The notes: generated by a model from the letters alone, not told the origin. Positions 25,535 through 34,039 are shown, counted from the stretch's first letter. The stretch: 64,000 nucleotides of DNA from Neobacillus endophyticus (GCF_013248975.1 NZ_JABRWH010000002.1:186001-250000); one strand, 5' to 3'. Numbers and translations: made by a program.

Positions 25535-25723
25535 GTGCCGAAAATCAACTTTCATGATTTACGCCGAATGTACACCAGGCTTTTAGTAGAAAGTGGAGCA
25601 AGTTTCTTTTTAATACAAAAACTTTTAAGCTTCAATCCCTTCACTCAACATTTCATCTTATTGGCCAATATTTGTCTCTTAAAGATTTCAACGTTTTGGG
25701 AAGTCAGAAGAAAAAATCAATAA
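25535..25723 (+). pseudogene. Tyrosine recombinase, C-terminal remnant
   Basis: The frame has no convincing start or ribosome site. It begins MPKINFHDLRRMYTRLLVES, then GASFFLIQKLL. FHDLRRMYT matches the HxxR box II of tyrosine recombinases, and LLVESGASFFLIQKLL the following helix. The later residues (LANICLLKISTFWE) keep a recombinase tail without the catalytic GH and Tyr context. It is a decayed integrase end, perhaps marking an old integration site. Confidence 0.65.
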
Positions 25724-25794
25724 GGCCGATACTATAGATAAAAAAATTCGTAAAAGAAGTAAGAAAGAATCGGATAAAGAACTCAAAAAGATGA

Positions 25795-26074
25795 GGAAAA
25801 TTTTGATGGAGAATTATATTCACTTTATCTCTTACAGGAATCTAGAGGATTAGGTATAGGAAGGCAGCTGGTTTCAGCTATTACCAAGCATTTTAAAGAA
25901 AAAGGTATTTATTCTATGATGGTTTGGTTAATGAAACAAAATAAACCTGGACTTGGTTTTTATGAACGTATGGGAGGAAAAGAATATATTCATAGGACTA
26001 GTATGTTTGGAAAAACCATAGTAGAGGATGTTGCGTATGGCTGGAAGGATATTTCAGAATTATGTATTGAGTAA
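25795..26074 (+). pseudogene. GNAT acetyltransferase, 5'-truncated
   Basis: An open frame without start codon reads FDGELYSLYLLQESRGLGIG, then RQLVSAITKHFKEKGIY. This holds the acetyl-CoA binding motif R-G-x-G-I-G of the GNAT fold and its downstream helix and strand, plus FYERMGGKEYIHRTS typical of the family tail. The N-terminal half is missing, and no ribosome site precedes any Met. Confidence 0.7.
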
Positions 26075-26168
26075 GAGTAAAAAAGATTTACACATGTGGC
26101 TTTAGTAAAGTGCTCTTTTCAAATTCATACTTTCGTTATTCAAGAATAGGGCGCAAGAATTGAAGAAT

Positions 26169-26197
26169 TTATGGACTGTAGCGACAGTCCATTTTTT
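26169..26197 (+). terminator. Rho-independent terminator
   Basis: TGGACTGT-AGCG-ACAGTCCA followed by TTTTTT, 95 bp after the GNAT remnant. Confidence 0.8.
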
Positions 26198-26309
26198 CAT
26201 GATCGTTAATCCGTAAAATGCTCTAAACTCTTTCTGTAGACTTAGGACAAATGTGTTACGATAAAACTAAAATTTGCGAGTACATAACCATTAACAAAGG
26301 ATGATAATA

Positions 26310-27020
26310 ATGGGAAAAAGGAGAAAAAAGAAAAGAGGCCATTATTGCTGGGGATGCGATTCCTATAAATCTAATGAGAGTTTTAGTGGAAAAGGTCATA
26401 CTATTTATTTATGTAAAAAATGTAAAAGTAATGGGGTCACTCGGAGACCTGAACGAAATGATGACTTTTACAAGCCGCAAGCAAAACCAAATCGATATAT
26501 GAAAACTTTGAAAATCAAATACAATTTAATAATTGAAGATGAAAACTTTATTGTATTTTCTCGTGGTGGAACTTTTTACATTGCATGTTCTAATCCATTT
26601 GATAATAATTATTGGGTTTATATGTTCAATCTAAAATCAGAAGATAATTTTGAATCAACCATTGAATTTGATAGTCATGATGCACAATATGCTATTAATA
26701 ATAAATCAGTACAGGTCGGAACGAGATATGTTGAAAATTGGGGAGAATTGAGTGAAATTGAGCCCTTCTACAAACCTTATGTTATCAAGTTAGAAGAATG
26801 GTTTGCAAACGAGGAAATTATTACGGAAGAGGACTGGAATGATGCCGTATTTGACCATGATCCATTCGATGAAGATAACTTATATTTAACCGATTTTCGA
26901 GAACTCTATCTAATCGTGAGTGACAAAGAGAAAAAACTACTTTCTTCCCTGGTGCAGCTACAGCGAATTATTTCTACAAGAATAGAGGAAAGAGAAGAGG
27001 AAGAAATAGAATTTATATAG
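26310..27020 (+). CDS. Hypothetical protein with N-terminal zinc ribbon
   Basis: I do not recognise this 236-residue protein. I chose ATG 26,310 because AAAGGA lies about 10 bp before it. The first 15 residues are very basic. A CWGC...CKKC pair (about residues 12-36) can bind zinc in the way of HNH-adjacent or phage zinc ribbons. The middle (residues 60-150) is beta-rich (NLIIEDENFIVFSRGGTFYI). The C-terminus is acidic and helical, ending in Glu-rich EEREEEEIEF. There is no signal or membrane segment. It stands alone between terminators among remnants. Confidence 0.6.
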   Translation: MGKRRKKKRGHYCWGCDSYKSNESFSGKGHTIYLCKKCKSNGVTRRPERNDDFYKPQAKPNRYMKTLKIKYNLIIEDENFIVFSRGGTFYIACSNPFDNNYWVYMFNLKSEDNFESTIEFDSHDAQYAINNKSVQVGTRYVENWGELSEIEPFYKPYVIKLEEWFANEEIITEEDWNDAVFDHDPFDEDNLYLTDFRELYLIVSDKEKKLLSSLVQLQRIISTRIEEREEEEIEFI

Positions 27021-27178
27021 GTGTGCAAAAGTTTTAGAAATTCGGCAAGAACCCACGTGACTTCAGTCATTGGTTGTTGACTGCTATATTATTGAATTGA
27101 ATAGTTTACAATTTTACTTTATATATAATTAATGGATGGTATATTAAGTTCAAGAACGATTGTACGGAGGAGAAATTT

Positions 27179-27337
27179 GTGGAAGAAATCTTAAAACAAA
27201 TTTTGAATGAACTAAAAGAAATGCGCGTAGACATAAATGAATTGAAACAAGGACAGAACAGGCTGGAATTTGGGCATGAAAAATTACGAAGAGTCTACAA
27301 AGTAGAAACAGAGATTGAACGATTGAGCAGACAGTAA
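27179..27337 (+). CDS. Small coiled-coil protein
   Basis: This 52-residue peptide starts at GTG behind CGGAGGAG and reads VEEILKQILNELKEMRVDIN, then ELKQGQNRLEFGHEKLRRVY. It has regular heptads of Leu/Ile across its length. Similar short coiled-coil proteins are common in Bacillus plasmids and phages; their function is not known to me. A terminator overlaps the stop (GACAGTAAGG / CCTTACTGTC then TTTT, 27,329-27,356). It was too short for standard length cut-offs. Confidence 0.65.
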   Translation: MEEILKQILNELKEMRVDINELKQGQNRLEFGHEKLRRVYKVETEIERLSRQ

Positions 27338-27356
27338 GGAGCCCTTACTGTCTTTT
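27329..27356 (+). terminator. Terminator overlapping the small coiled-coil gene stop
   Basis: GACAGTAAGG-AG-CCCTTACTGTC followed by TTTTAGTTT. Confidence 0.75.
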
Positions 27357-27400
27357 AGTTTAAATCTCAAAAACTATCCGGAAAACAAAGTTTTTTTCAC

Positions 27401-27424
27401 GAACGGGCGCGATTGTTGCAGATC
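27401..27424. repeat. CGGGCGCGATTGT repeat (uninterrupted copy)
   Basis: ACGAACGGGCGCGATTGTTG recurs in near form at the right border of both IS110 copies (2,783-2,800 and 44,571-44,590). This copy carries no element and may show the unoccupied target. Confidence 0.5.
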
Positions 27425-27570
27425 ACTGGTGAGAAATAATCAATCCTTTTTATAAAGAAGGTAAACTAATTCACTAGGGAAGAATCCATTTGTAACTGCT
27501 AGACTAAAGTAGTCAGAAAACGCTAGATAAAATTGAACACTTATTTGCCAATTTGATAAGGGGGAGGATT

Positions 27571-27606
27571 CAGTTGGTAACCGGCCCGAGGGCCGGTTAC
27601 CAACTG
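27571..27606. repeat. Perfect 16-bp-arm hairpin in the IS21 leader
   Basis: CAGTTGGTAACCGGCC, a CGAG loop, and the exact complement. It lies about 100 bp before istA, and the plus strand continues AAAAC with no T-run. It may shield the transposase from outside transcription or translation (inference). Confidence 0.8.
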
Positions 27607-27703
27607 AAAACTTCAATAGTTCCCCTATTTTAATACATGCCCTATCATTGTAAAATAACTATTTTAATAGTCTAGAATTTTACAATGATGGGGGTTAGGA
27701 AAG

Positions 27704-29275
27704 GTGGATAAGTGGCTCATGTATATGGAAATACATCAGCTTAGGAAAAAAGGATTTTCAATAAGCAAGATTGCGAGGAAACTAGATATCGCAAGGAATA
27801 CAGTTTATACCTATCTGCAAAGAGATCCTGAAGACATGACTGAATGGTTGGCTTCTATCCGAACCAGAAGTAGGAAGCTTGACCCACATAAAGAGTTGAT
27901 TCTAACTTGGCTTAAGGACCACCCAGACATGTCAGCTGCACAGGTTTTCGATTGGCTTAAGGAGAAAGACAATCGCTTGATGGTTGGTGAAAGTACAGTA
28001 AGAGGTTATGTAAAGGAGCTTCGTGAGATTTATCATATTGAGAGGACCCATCCCACAAGAAGTTATCAGGCTGTTCAGGATCCCCCGATGGGGGAACAGG
28101 CTCAGATTGACTTTGGTCAAACCAAACAGAAAGCCTCCAATGGTAAGGAAGTCAAACTGTACTTTATCTCATTCGTTCTTTCTAATTCCCGTTATAAATA
28201 TATGGAGTGGCTTGATCGCCCCTTTACCACTAGGGATGTAATCAGAACCCATGAGAACGCGTTTGAATACTTTGGAGGAATTCCTAATGAACTTGTTTAT
28301 GATCAAGATTCTCTCATCGTAGTAAGTGAGAACTCTGGCGATCTCATCCTGACTTCTGAGTTTCAGGGTTATCGGCAAGAACGAGATCTTAATCTTCGCG
28401 TTTGTCGTAAAGCTGACCCAGAAAGCAAAGGGAAAATTGAAAATACGGTCAAATTCATCAAGAAAAACTTTGCCAAACACCGGGTTTTTCATAACCTTGA
28501 CCAATGGAACGAACAGTGTTTGGAATGGTTGGATCGTACCGGGAACGGTAAAATCCATAACACTACAAAAAAAAGACCGGCAGAAGTGTTCATCGAAGAA
28601 AAGCAACACTTAAGACCGATCACAAACAAAAAAACATTTCATAATAAGATGAGTATAACAAGGACAGTCCGAAAGGACAATACCATCTTGTATCAGTCAA
28701 ACCGATATTCTGTTCCTCTCGGAACTTATAAAAAAGACAAGATGGTTTACTTGATAATTACTGATGATGGGCGTCTGGTTATACACGATAAAGCAGAAAG
28801 AAATGTAATTGCGGACCATAGACTAGAAACAGGCAAGGGAAAGCTAGTTCAGGATCGAAACCATACTCGTGACCGGTCCCGAGGCATACCAGAATACATT
28901 TCTCATTTAGCAGCCAAATTCAACAACCCAGATCAGGCAAATGACTATCTGGAAAATATCTATCATGGGTACCCAAGGTACATCCGGGATCAACTTCAAT
29001 TAATTCGAAGAACGATAGAGGAACTTGACGAGGATCTGATGAATCAAGCAATGGAAGAGTGTATAAAAAAGAAGCTTTACAGCGCAAATGACTTCAGCGA
29101 TGTCGTTGAATACCTAAAACGCCAACGCTTATTGAACACTAATCCAAAGCCTCCGTCCCCTGCAGTTCACCCAATAAAGTCGTTAAATGATGCCGATGAG
29201 TCAATTTTATTGGCCAAGCCGTCAGTAAGAGATCCAAAGGAATATGAAGAATTATTTAAAGGAGTAGTCATATGA
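27704..29275 (+). CDS. istA: IS21-family transposase IstA
   Basis: This 523-residue DDE transposase is IS232-like. An N-terminal HTH is KKGFSISKIARKLDIARNTV. The catalytic core begins with EQAQIDFGQTKQ and continues through LVYDQDSLIVVS to KADPESKGKIENTVKFIKKN, which supplies the last catalytic Glu. It starts at GTG 27,704 right after AGGAAAG; ATG 27,719 is an alternative. Its stop overlaps the istB start (ATGA). It is intact and distinct in sequence from both the left-edge and the 46-49 kb IstA proteins. Confidence 0.9.
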   Translation: MDKWLMYMEIHQLRKKGFSISKIARKLDIARNTVYTYLQRDPEDMTEWLASIRTRSRKLDPHKELILTWLKDHPDMSAAQVFDWLKEKDNRLMVGESTVRGYVKELREIYHIERTHPTRSYQAVQDPPMGEQAQIDFGQTKQKASNGKEVKLYFISFVLSNSRYKYMEWLDRPFTTRDVIRTHENAFEYFGGIPNELVYDQDSLIVVSENSGDLILTSEFQGYRQERDLNLRVCRKADPESKGKIENTVKFIKKNFAKHRVFHNLDQWNEQCLEWLDRTGNGKIHNTTKKRPAEVFIEEKQHLRPITNKKTFHNKMSITRTVRKDNTILYQSNRYSVPLGTYKKDKMVYLIITDDGRLVIHDKAERNVIADHRLETGKGKLVQDRNHTRDRSRGIPEYISHLAAKFNNPDQANDYLENIYHGYPRYIRDQLQLIRRTIEELDEDLMNQAMEECIKKKLYSANDFSDVVEYLKRQRLLNTNPKPPSPAVHPIKSLNDADESILLAKPSVRDPKEYEELFKGVVI

Positions 29276-30039
29276 ACGTGATTTTGGAAACTATGCAGAA
29301 TCAGTTAAAATCACTGACGTTGACGGAGGCAGCTAAAGTTGTTCCGACTATCATTCAGCAAGCAGAATCGGAAGATTGGTCTTATAGCCAGTTTCTTCAG
29401 AAATTGCTTGGGCATGAGCAAGAAAGACGGGAAGAAAAACAAATGGAAAAGCGTCTGAAATGGGCTGCTTTTCCCTTCCAAAAAACTCTTCAGGAGTTTG
29501 ATCTTAATGAACAACAATCGCTTAGCAGAAAGCAATTTACACAATTGAGCGAGCTGAACTGGCTTGATCAGATGTTCAATCTCATCCTCCTTGGTCCCCC
29601 AGGAGTTGGCAAAACACATCTAGCTATAGGTTTAGGATTGGAAGCAATATACAAGGGCTATAAAGTTGCATTTATCTCAATGGGAGAACTGATTCACACA
29701 TTAAAGACTGAGGAAATAACAAGAAGATCTCAGGCACGACTCAAGAGGATTAGAGAAGCAAATTTGGTTGTCATCGACGATTTAATGTTTATGGCAATGG
29801 ATTCAAAAGAGGCTAATCTTTTTTTTCACTTGATTAACGAGCTTTACAACAGTGCATCTATCATTCTTACATCCAATAAAGGGCCAAGTGATTGGGGAGA
29901 CTTGATAGGTGATCCAGCCATCACCACGGCAATTTTAGACAGAATTGCACACCGTTCTGAGATTGTTCATCTAAACGGCGATAGTTACAGAATGAAACAT
30001 AGAACTTCCATTTTTGGAGAAAAAACTGTTCAAAAATAA
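29272..30039 (+). CDS. istB: IS21-family helper ATPase IstB
   Basis: This 255-residue AAA+ ATPase is DnaC-like and helps IstA choose and activate target DNA. Walker A is LLGPPGVGKTHLAIGLG, Walker B is LVVIDDLMFM, and sensor-1 is ASIILTSNKGPSDW. The C-terminus DRIAHRSEIVHLNGDSYRMK is the conserved IstB ending. It starts at ATG overlapping the istA stop and is intact. Confidence 0.9.
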   Translation: MNVILETMQNQLKSLTLTEAAKVVPTIIQQAESEDWSYSQFLQKLLGHEQERREEKQMEKRLKWAAFPFQKTLQEFDLNEQQSLSRKQFTQLSELNWLDQMFNLILLGPPGVGKTHLAIGLGLEAIYKGYKVAFISMGELIHTLKTEEITRRSQARLKRIREANLVVIDDLMFMAMDSKEANLFFHLINELYNSASIILTSNKGPSDWGDLIGDPAITTAILDRIAHRSEIVHLNGDSYRMKHRTSIFGEKTVQK

Positions 30040-30117
30040 TGAGCAAAAAGTGTTCAATTTTACTTGACGCTTACACCATTTTGATCAACCTTTTCAAAAC
30101 GGATTCTTTTATTTATC

Positions 30118-30215
30118 CTTTCCGGCAAGAAGACTCCATCTGATTTTTGTTACGGGCGAAGCCCAACCATTCAGGTGGAGATGAATGGCCGTCTGCCGAG
30201 AGGCAGAAGTTTTTA
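30118..30215 (+). other. Structured leader before the tnpB remnant
   Basis: CTCCATCTG pairs with CAGGTGGAG across a loop holding GGGCGAAGCCC. Next come CCATTCAGGTGGAGATGAATGG and TCTGCCGAGAGGCAGA hairpins. Such hairpins mark IS200/IS605 ends and tnpB guide-RNA scaffolds. Its position upstream of this tnpB suggests a left end, or the right end of an earlier copy. Confidence 0.4.
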
Positions 30216-30325
30216 AACTTCTATATTTTTTGTTTTAAAGCGAACAGGCATTCGACTTTTTCGTTATCTTATTCTAAAATGTCAAATAGATATTCTTCCT
30301 TTTCTTTAAAAAAGGTGGTGAAAAA

Positions 30326-31236
30326 ATGGCAAGAAAAAAAGCAATTAAAGTATTGCGTAAGAAAAAGAAGGCAGAAAATATTCAACGGTTTACTCAGACT
30401 CAAAACCTTGGACGCAGTAGCCTGACGGCGAAAGAATTCAACGTTCTTAAAAGAATGACGCATAGTTCAAAAGCCTTGCGAAATGTTGGTCTTTACACGA
30501 TTAAGAAGTATTTTCGTGAGAATAATAGAAATGCCACTGCCAAAGAAATGGACGCAGCCATGTAAGCTGATATGAACTATTGGGGTGTTCAATCCAATTC
30601 TGTTCAAGCAATTCGCCGTTCATTGTTAGAAGAAGTGAACAGCTTTTTTAAAGCATTAGCGTCTTGGAACGAGAATCCTGAAAAGTTCACTGGTCGTCCT
30701 AAGTTTCCGAAGTATTCTGGTTCGACTGAAAAACGGATCATCGAAATTTACCAAGTGCCAAAGGTCGATAAAGATGGTTATTGGGCAATACCGATGAATG
30801 TCGGATTTAGAAAACGGTTTGGCTCCATCAAAATTCGTATGCCTAAAAACTTGTTGAACAAAAAGATTTCCTATATCGAAATCGTACCCAAGCAAAAAGG
30901 TCGGTTCTTTGAGGTGCATTACACATATGAAATGCAAATCTCTCAAATGAAGAAGCAACCAACGACTACTATGAACGCTTTGAGTTGCGATTTAGGTGTA
31001 GATAGACTATTAAGCTGTGCAACAAGTAAGAGCTTTGGAATAAACGTGAAAGGCAAATTAATGGTTATATTTCACAAACCGTAGGTTTGTTATTTAAAAA
31101 AGTGAAAGAATTCAGCATAGATACCATTGTCGTTGGCTATAATGCTGGTTGGAAACAAGAAGCTGACATGGGGAAAAAGAATAATCAGAAATTTGTTCAA
31201 ATACCATTCCGTAAGTTGATTTCTGCCATTGAAAAC
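30326..31236 (+). pseudogene. tnpB: IS200/IS605-type TnpB, decayed and truncated
   Basis: An RNA-guided nuclease relic. It starts MARKKAIKVLRKKKKAENIQ behind AAAGGTGGTG. Codon 80 is TAA (30,563-30,565) and the same frame continues ADMNYWGVQSNSVQAIRRSL. The protein runs to LSCDLGVDRLLSCATS, the first RuvC motif with its Asp. The sequence is then corrupted, with a second stop at 31,082 and a shift, and resumes IVVGYNAGWKQEADMGKKNN to ISAIENKC. The last part with RuvC-III and the guide-RNA 3' end are absent, because a foreign reading frame joins at about 31,237. It is inactive. Confidence 0.85.
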
Positions 31237-31443
31237 AAATGTTTGATAAATGATTCTTCAGAGGAAACTGGTTCAGGAGAAGAGTCTAAGATTGAGCAAG
31301 TTGAAACACGTATAGAGGTAATGAATAATCGACTGGCAATTTATTTTTTAAATGTTCAGAGCGTTCCTAAGGAGGTTCAAGAGCATGTTCTTTCCTTGTT
31401 TAGAAAATTTGAAGAAGGCGAGATTCCCGATTCAATCAGTTAA
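31237..31443 (+). pseudogene. C-terminal fragment of an unknown gene fused to the tnpB relic
   Basis: The open frame continues from the tnpB relic as INDSSEETGSGEESKIEQVE, then a helical stretch to EEGEIPDSIS. It is not TnpB-like. It could also start independently at TTG 31,237. It overlaps the next gene by 59 bp in another frame and holds that gene's ribosome site (AAGGAGG at 31,369-31,375). It is probably the tail of a gene that once headed the operon that follows. Confidence 0.5.
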
Positions 31444-31894
31444 ACTTTTTGATTGGTGGTTAGGAACAAGAAGACAAAATACTTTAAGTTCTTTAAATCC
31501 ACTTCAATTTAGTTTAGATTGCGAAATCGATGTACAACATACACTAAAACTGTTTTCTCATGCAGTTTTTGACCCTGAAATTGCCTTATTACGTAGAAAA
31601 TATACTGTGTTTTGCCCTAGATGTACTCATAAGGTTTTTAAATCGAATGATATTATTGAAAATAATGAATTACACTGTGATAATTGTGGAACAGTTATTA
31701 AACCACATTTAATACAGGATTTTACAGAATTAACTTTTGAATTACTTAAAGTAGCTCAACCTCTGGAATCAAATTATCCAAATCTGCACCCTTTAGGTGG
31801 GGCTCAGGGAAACGCACAAAGCCTTCGGATTTCAGATATGAACAGATATATTAATAATGATGACGATATTCGGAGGCTTTACGATTGCCTTTAA
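31385..31894 (+). CDS. Unknown protein with central zinc ribbon
   Basis: I do not recognise this 169-residue protein. It starts at an ATG 9 bp after a perfect TAAGGAGG. An aromatic segment (SVKLFDWWLGTRRQNTLSSL) is followed by a CPRC...CDNC zinc ribbon (about residues 78-104), then a helical tail. There is no membrane helix. It is soluble and lies 15 bp before a membrane-protein gene that is probably cotranscribed. The pair sits between a tnpB relic and an MntA-HepT pair, in an area that looks like an accessory or defence island. No defence family could be assigned. Confidence 0.6.
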   Translation: MFFPCLENLKKARFPIQSVKLFDWWLGTRRQNTLSSLNPLQFSLDCEIDVQHTLKLFSHAVFDPEIALLRRKYTVFCPRCTHKVFKSNDIIENNELHCDNCGTVIKPHLIQDFTELTFELLKVAQPLESNYPNLHPLGGAQGNAQSLRISDMNRYINNDDDIRRLYDCL

Positions 31895-31909
31895 TTAGTA
31901 GGTGAAATA

Positions 31910-32491
31910 GTGAAAACAAAAGTTGAAATAAGTATAGGTCTTTTAATCCTTTTAATACTCCTTGCAATAATCTTGGGTTTGATTACTTCACTCAGTGGGC
32001 TTTTAGTTACAAGTGTGGAAGCAGCGAAACAAGATTATATAAGTGCAATTATTGGGAGTTTAGGCAATGTAATCGGTGGAATTATAGGTGTTCTGGCTGC
32101 AGTTCTTGTTGCTGCATACCAAATTAGAAAAACATTCGATTTGGAACGGAATAAAGGTGTTGCTAATAATTCAGCAGTTCTAAGGTTAATAAGAACAGAA
32201 TTGGAATCTAATCACAGACTTATTCAGAATTTTAGAGAACAATATGTCCAGGGTAACAAAACTTTTCTAGATTTAATTAGTACAGATAACTGGGAACGGT
32301 GTTCATTACAAATTGGAATGGAAACAAGTGACGATACCTTAAACGCTGTTAGTTCGGTTTATAGAAAAATTAATTTACTTAAAAGTGATAGGAATATGGA
32401 TGTTCAAACATATGACAGACTTGTATCTGATTTGTCGGCTGCTTTAGGTAATGTAGATAACGACCTTAGGCTTTTACAGTCAAATAATTAG
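31910..32491 (+). CDS. Unknown two-helix membrane protein
   Basis: This 193-residue protein starts at GTG behind TAGGTG. Two hydrophobic helices lie at about residues 9-33 (IGLLILLILLAIILGLITSL) and 45-68, the latter Gly-rich (GSLGNVIGGIIGVLAAVLVA). A cytoplasmic helical domain of about 120 residues follows (VLRLIRTELESNHRLIQNFR...). The pattern resembles small membrane proteins that accompany soluble sensor or effector partners, but no family was recognised. It is probably in an operon with the zinc-ribbon gene upstream. The stop is followed by 640 bp of AT-rich non-coding DNA. Confidence 0.65.
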   Translation: MKTKVEISIGLLILLILLAIILGLITSLSGLLVTSVEAAKQDYISAIIGSLGNVIGGIIGVLAAVLVAAYQIRKTFDLERNKGVANNSAVLRLIRTELESNHRLIQNFREQYVQGNKTFLDLISTDNWERCSLQIGMETSDDTLNAVSSVYRKINLLKSDRNMDVQTYDRLVSDLSAALGNVDNDLRLLQSNN

Positions 32492-33042
32492 ACAAAATTA
32501 ATGTCAATGAATTTTGTTCGATTGTGAATAATAAACTGCAAACCTTTTTGTATTAGGGATTTGCCTCTTTCGGTAAAATATTAAAAAAAGAAAGTACAGT
32601 TTTTCACTTGTTTCCTCAGTTCCTTGGTCACGGACTAGAAATAACAACCGATAATTAGAAATAATAAAACTACTGAAAAATGACCAAAAATCTTTTAAGA
32701 TAAAGGATTTTCGATAACAACTGATAACAAAAAATAACTAGAAAAAACAACTACCCTCGAACTTCAAAAATGGTTGAGACCACTTGGAAAGTTTTTTAGT
32801 GGGACTAGCGAAAGTTCAAGAAAAGTTTAGTGTATAATTTTTCATCTAAAAATTGGATATCTGTACGTGCGATTTGAATTACTAAAGAACTTAACAATTT
32901 AAATTTATATTTGTTAAGTTCTTCTGATTTTTTAGAACAAACAAATCATAGTGCTTTAACTCTTAATAATAACAACTCCTTAGAGATTTTCACCAATTTA
33001 CTTTATAGAAGGAGGGAGAGGAGTTTAGAAAAGTTGTCTAAA
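32492..33042. other. AT-rich non-coding stretch
   Basis: No convincing gene. It has two copies of TAACAACYGATAA (about 32,643-32,655 and 32,715-32,727) and a stretch of A-rich runs. It could hold promoters or a recombination site; nothing decisive is seen. Confidence 0.4.
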
Positions 33043-33074
33043 ACTATTCGTATAATACTAATTTTACGAATAGT
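33043..33074. promoter_or_regulatory. Operator-like dyad before mntA (TTCGTA-N12-TACGAA)
   Basis: ACTATTCGTA and TACGAATAGT form perfect 10-bp arms separated by 12 bp. The inner TTCGTA/TACGAA arms and the 12-bp spacing are repeated at 33,967-33,994. It lies 56 bp before the mntA start and includes a possible -10 (TATAAT, 33,051-33,056). Confidence 0.7.
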
Positions 33075-33129
33075 ATTTTTAATTTTAAAATATGTTATAA
33101 TTAAAGAAAAATATGGGGGTTTTTAGACA

Positions 33130-33537
33130 ATGAGTGAAAATCTGGAACAAATCATTGTAGAAATATTAAATAAGCAAGTATCTCCATTTTTAATTTATTT
33201 ATTTGGCTCCACTGCTACTGGTAACTTACATAAAGATAGTGACGTCGATGTTGCTTTTCAAAGCAACGATAAAATATTAGACAAATATGAGTTATTTATG
33301 ATTGCCCAAGAAATAGCTTCAAAACTGAATCGTGATGTTGACCTGATTGATCTAAGATTGGCAAGCACGGTTTTCCAAGCCCAAGTGGTTCATACTGGAA
33401 AAGTAATTTATTGTAGTGATCATCTTAAAAAAGCCGAATATGAGCTAAAAACATTAAAAATGTATACCAAATTAAACGAAGAACGTTCTCATATATTAAA
33501 AAATGTTGAAGAAAGTGGGTCCATCTATGAAAAATGA
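33130..33537 (+). CDS. mntA: MntA-like nucleotidyltransferase antitoxin
   Basis: This 135-residue minimal nucleotidyltransferase has the family motif LIYLFGSTATGNLHKDSDVD, with GS followed at the usual spacing by Asp-x-Asp. RDVDLIDLR supplies the later acidic residue. In characterised pairs MntA adds AMP to the Tyr of the HepT toxin and so neutralises it. It starts at an ATG behind AGGGGG-like TATGGGGG. Its 3' end overlaps hepT by 11 bp, so the two are translationally coupled. A dyad lies 56 bp upstream. Confidence 0.85.
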   Translation: MSENLEQIIVEILNKQVSPFLIYLFGSTATGNLHKDSDVDVAFQSNDKILDKYELFMIAQEIASKLNRDVDLIDLRLASTVFQAQVVHTGKVIYCSDHLKKAEYELKTLKMYTKLNEERSHILKNVEESGSIYEK

Positions 33538-33931
33538 TGTGATTTTAAATAAAATAAGCATTATTGAGCGATGTATTAAACGAATTCATGAGGAATATGG
33601 AAGTAATCCCGAAAACTTAAAAAATTACACTAAACAGGACTCTATAGTGTTGAATTTACAACGAGCGTGTGAAGCATGTATTGATCTTTCCATGCATATA
33701 GTCGCTGAGAAAAAACTTGGACTTCCACAAAATAGTCGAGACGCTTTTTCCCTATTAGAAGAAGAAGGAATTCTCCCCTCCTCGCTCTCTCAGAAAATGA
33801 AAGCTATGGTGGGGTTCCGAAACATTGCAGTACATGATTATCAAGAGATTAATTTAAGCATTTTACAGAAAATCCTTGAAAATCATTTAGTCGACTTTTT
33901 TCAATTTACAAAAACCATTTTGCTTTATTAA
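33527..33931 (+). CDS. hepT: HepT-like HEPN ribonuclease toxin
   Basis: This 134-residue HEPN protein starts at ATG 33,527 (MKNDVILNKISIIERCIKRI) inside the end of mntA. The active-site motif R-x4-H-x-Y is present as RNIAVHDY near residue 100, where the Tyr is the AMPylation target of MntA. The pair forms the HepT/MntA (type VII) toxin-antitoxin system, which stabilises plasmids and can act against phage. Both key motifs look intact, so the system is likely to be functional. The XerS-like recombinase gene follows after 108 bp. Confidence 0.85.
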   Translation: MKNDVILNKISIIERCIKRIHEEYGSNPENLKNYTKQDSIVLNLQRACEACIDLSMHIVAEKKLGLPQNSRDAFSLLEEEGILPSSLSQKMKAMVGFRNIAVHDYQEINLSILQKILENHLVDFFQFTKTILLY

Positions 33932-33966
33932 GAATTCATTTCCCATAATTATATTATGTAAACTAC

Positions 33967-33994
33967 TGTTCGTAAAAATTGTCTTATACGAACA
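33967..33994. promoter_or_regulatory. Operator-like dyad before the recombinase (TTCGTA-N12-TACGAA)
   Basis: TGTTCGTA and TACGAACA, with 12 bp between them, 45 bp before the recombinase start. The six inner bases of each arm and the spacing equal those of the dyad at 33,043. Confidence 0.7.
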
Positions 33995-34039
33995 TTTGAT
34001 CTAAAATAAAGAATAATATTTTCTTTTGAGGTGCTTTGA

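Larger units (their letters stand above)
27515..30075 (+). mobile_element. IS21-family element (copy 2, complete)
   Basis: istA and istB overlap by 4 bp. Near both ends lies an inverted TAAAATTGAACACTT (27,528-27,542 and 30,047-30,061). The outermost bases are less well conserved, so the limits are accurate only to a few bases. No clear target duplication was found. Confidence 0.8.

Noticed and set aside
25535..25723. A functional integrase marking the end of an integrated element
   Set aside because: Only the C-terminal part is present, without start and with a corrupted end.
32911..33126. 71-codon frame just before mntA
   Set aside because: It covers the dyad and promoter region of mntA and ends in AT-rich low-complexity sequence; unlikely to be coding.
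33967..33994. Reading the TGTTCGTA...TACGAACA dyad as a LexA (SOS) box
   Set aside because: The Bacillus LexA site is CGAAC-N4-GTTCG with a 4-bp spacer; here the arms are the other way round and 12 bp apart.
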